Shown piece by piece: positions 62,609 through 64,000 of a stretch of DNA of 64,000 nt. Each line of letters begins with the position of its first letter. The first letter of the stretch is position 1. The notes under the pieces are model-generated. The model was not told the DNA's origin and ran no database searches. It saw only the letters and a list, made by a program, of their open reading frames with translations. Origin of the DNA: an uncultured Desulfobulbus sp. Lineage in GTDB: Bacteria; Desulfobacterota; Desulfobulbia; Desulfobulbales; Desulfobulbaceae. The DNA lies in assembly GCF_963665445.1 (NCBI RefSeq), contig NZ_OY762276.1, positions 4,954,601 to 5,018,600 on the forward strand, read 5' to 3'. The position numbers were made by a program, and so were the translations under genes.

Positions 62609-63828
62609 GTCGCCTCTCCGGTGCGCCGATATTCGCTGGTGAAGGTCTCGCCGATATCCCGTTTGACCTGCTCAAGGTCATGGCGGTAGATGAAATCCCA
62701 GCCGATCCAAAACAGTTTCTTGCCTTCGGGCAGGTTGGGGACCACCTCGGGATGGGGCGAGGGGAAGAAGTTGTCGCTGCAGTGCTGATGCAAGGACCGA
62801 CTCATGAGAAAATCGATAATCGGGGAGAGTTCCTCGCGTTTGCTCTTCTTCACCAGCAACTGTACCGGGCTGATAAAGGCGCCTTCCTCGGGAAAGATGA
62901 TCTCGATCCGCTCTTTGGCCTTGATTCTGTGGGCAAAGAACCAGGGCAGGATGAACAGCGGCGGACAGTTGTCGGCGTGGGTGTCGATCATCTTCACCAT
63001 CTGCGAGGGGTGCATGCCGTTGCAGACGTTGGCCGCCAGCTTGGGGATGGCCTCGCTGCCGAAGAGGCGGAAAAAGGGGACAAGAACGCCTGAGCAGAAA
63101 AAGCTGTCCTGGCCGCGCATGATGATGGATTTATTGTACCGGCTCTCCAGGAGATCGGCCCAACGCTCGGGCGGTGCCAGATCCGGGCGGATATCCTTGA
63201 CATGGACGCAGACCAGGGCGTTGCCGCAAAACATGGTGAGGTGCTGGTGCGGATCGGCAAAGCCGACATCCGCCATATGCGGGGCCATGGGACCGTTGAC
63301 GCTGACGAAGTGTCCGGGTTCGATGAATTTCTCCAGGAAGCGATGATGATAAAAGGCGTTGATGTCCGAGCTGAGAATCAGATCGGGCAACTCGTCGACC
63401 GATTCCACGGAGTCGATATAGGGGTAATAGGAGAGTTCGTGGTTGACGTTTCCCTCGGCCAGGTAGGCAAGGGGTGTGTCGTTTTTGGCCAGTTCCTCGG
63501 CAAAGCTCTGCAGGGCGTTGTTGAGCGAAACCTTGAGTCCGCAGGGGAGGAGTGCCAGCAGGGTGGGCTGGGCTCCGTGGATATCGGCTGCCGAGCTCGG
63601 AGCAGGTTCACTGGTTGCCGCGAGGGTGGTGCGGCAGCGCTGGAGAAAGGTTTCGCCATCGATGCCCTTGAACTTGAGCAGGGTGCGCAGCTTGAGAAAG
63701 GGGCCAAGTTTTTCCCGGACCTGGGGATTGTCGAAGTCGTGAAAACCAAAACCCTGGAAGACCGGCAGGGTCTGCGGGTAGGCATCCAAACATTCCTTGA
63801 CTGATAGATCGAGATGGAGCGGCTGCAT
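62599..63828 (-). CDS. Binding-protein-like (type 2 PBP) protein with DUF1858 domain, no signal peptide
   Basis: This 409-residue protein starts at ATG 63828 with AGGA 8 nt upstream; the reading frame extends 49 codons further but without a family-like N-terminus. Residues 3-60 resemble DUF1858 (LDLSVKECLDAYPQTLPVF), and the rest looks like an iron/spermidine-type periplasmic binding fold (NGPMAPHMADVGFADPHQH, SIIMRGQDSFFCSG). There is no signal peptide or lipobox, so it should stay in the cytoplasm, unusual for such a fold. Cysteines lie in GQDSFFCSG, FCGNALVC and NVCNGMH. It is the first gene of the four-gene operon, overlapping the GTPase gene by 10 bp. Confidence 0.75.
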   Translation of the reverse strand: MQPLHLDLSVKECLDAYPQTLPVFQGFGFHDFDNPQVREKLGPFLKLRTLLKFKGIDGETFLQRCRTTLAATSEPAPSSAADIHGAQPTLLALLPCGLKVSLNNALQSFAEELAKNDTPLAYLAEGNVNHELSYYPYIDSVESVDELPDLILSSDINAFYHHRFLEKFIEPGHFVSVNGPMAPHMADVGFADPHQHLTMFCGNALVCVHVKDIRPDLAPPERWADLLESRYNKSIIMRGQDSFFCSGVLVPFFRLFGSEAIPKLAANVCNGMHPSQMVKMIDTHADNCPPLFILPWFFAHRIKAKERIEIIFPEEGAFISPVQLLVKKSKREELSPIIDFLMSRSLHQHCSDNFFPSPHPEVVPNLPEGKKLFWIGWDFIYRHDLEQVKRDIGETFTSEYRRTGEATCV

Positions 63829-63933
63829 GGTTCGTTTCCTGGTTATGGCCCGTGAGTTAAGGCAGTTATGCGTGGGACATCGTAACATGCCAAAATTTGT
63901 AAATGCATGCACCGAAACTCCAGCTTGTTCCGG

Positions 63934-63980
63934 TGCTCGAAACGTTCTCATTACGGTTGTTGTTGAAAATGACAATCCAA
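63934..63980 (+). repeat. Partial copy D of the dispersed hairpin repeat
   Basis: This stretch runs GCTCGAAACG, a diverged centre, then GACAATCCA, and lines up with copies A and B, but with several substitutions in the stem (only TCATT and AATGA still pair). It lies about 110-150 bp upstream of the first gene of the reverse-strand operon, close to the window edge. Confidence 0.45.
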
Positions 63981-64000
63981 GGGAAAGCGCGCAAGAAAAA

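Noticed and set aside
63965-63977. Fur-box-like GAAAATGACAATC upstream of the four-gene operon
   Set aside because: It matches a loose Fur consensus but lies inside repeat copy D, whose other copies carry the same segment at unrelated genes.
1-64000. tRNA, rRNA, CRISPR array, transposase, prophage
   Set aside because: I read both strands for cloverleaf-like or repeated spacer patterns, transposase motifs and phage genes and found none. A covariance search would be decisive.

Overview
This 64 kb window looks like the chromosome of an anaerobic Desulfobulbales-type bacterium (Desulfobacterota, the former Deltaproteobacteria). That placement is inferred from gene content, not from a marker search. 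The clues are futalosine-pathway menaquinone synthesis (MqnD), a periplasmic Hyb-type [NiFe] uptake hydrogenase, a rubredoxin:oxygen-type flavodiiron protein, a chemoreceptor with a hemerythrin domain, a DUF3373 outer-membrane protein and a PEP-CTERM protein. No tRNA, rRNA, CRISPR array, insertion sequence, phage block or replication origin was recognised. Genes are tightly packed, with many 1-20 bp overlaps.

Layout. 1-6.8 kb: mqnD-mobA-gdhA-bpt run forward and face aspS and hisS. 7-10.3 kb: a flavin-dependent oxidoreductase, poly(A) polymerase and an EEP-family hydrolase. 10.3-19.6 kb, mostly reverse: pgeF, a DUF3373 porin-like protein, clpA, clpS, holA and a large exported protein of unknown function. 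19.6-25.4 kb: an EamA transporter, DUF2905, a split RluA-type pseudouridine synthase, a LysM protein, malate dehydrogenase and a Nudix hydrolase. 25.7-33 kb: trkA-trkH, a radical SAM protein, the hemerythrin chemoreceptor and an efflux transporter. 33-34.9 kb: an arginine-rich small protein, a decayed gene and a long AT-rich gap.

34.9-41 kb is the hydrogenase locus: a small haem-c lipoprotein, then hybO, hybA, hybB, hybC and the maturation protease hybD. The proteins form a path from H2 oxidation in the periplasm, through the four-cluster ferredoxin HybA and membrane subunit HybB, to the menaquinone pool, which MqnD helps make. 41-43.7 kb is accessory DNA: a 37-residue basic protein, an orphan Gp49-like toxin, an AT-rich PEP-CTERM gene, and a duplicated fragment of the 3' end of a nucleoside deaminase gene flanking that island. 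43.7-59 kb: small membrane proteins, a serine hydrolase, a 1419-residue PPDK-like protein lacking the PEP-binding barrel, a copper ATPase with a YkgJ-type neighbour, a TIM-barrel-like protein and a TDT-family exporter. 59-60.2 kb is the flavodiiron protein.

The best candidate for an undescribed system is the reverse-strand four-gene operon at 60.4-63.8 kb. It encodes a periplasmic-binding-protein-like protein with no signal peptide, a HypB/UreG-like GTPase with Cys motifs, an ABC ATPase with no permease, and a nitrogenase-associated ArsC-like protein. The binding protein and the ATPase both start with DUF1858-like segments. All four appear cytoplasmic, which suggests a soluble metal- or cofactor-handling machine rather than an importer. 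A second novelty is a family of roughly 50-70 bp intergenic hairpin repeats (five copies or partial copies).
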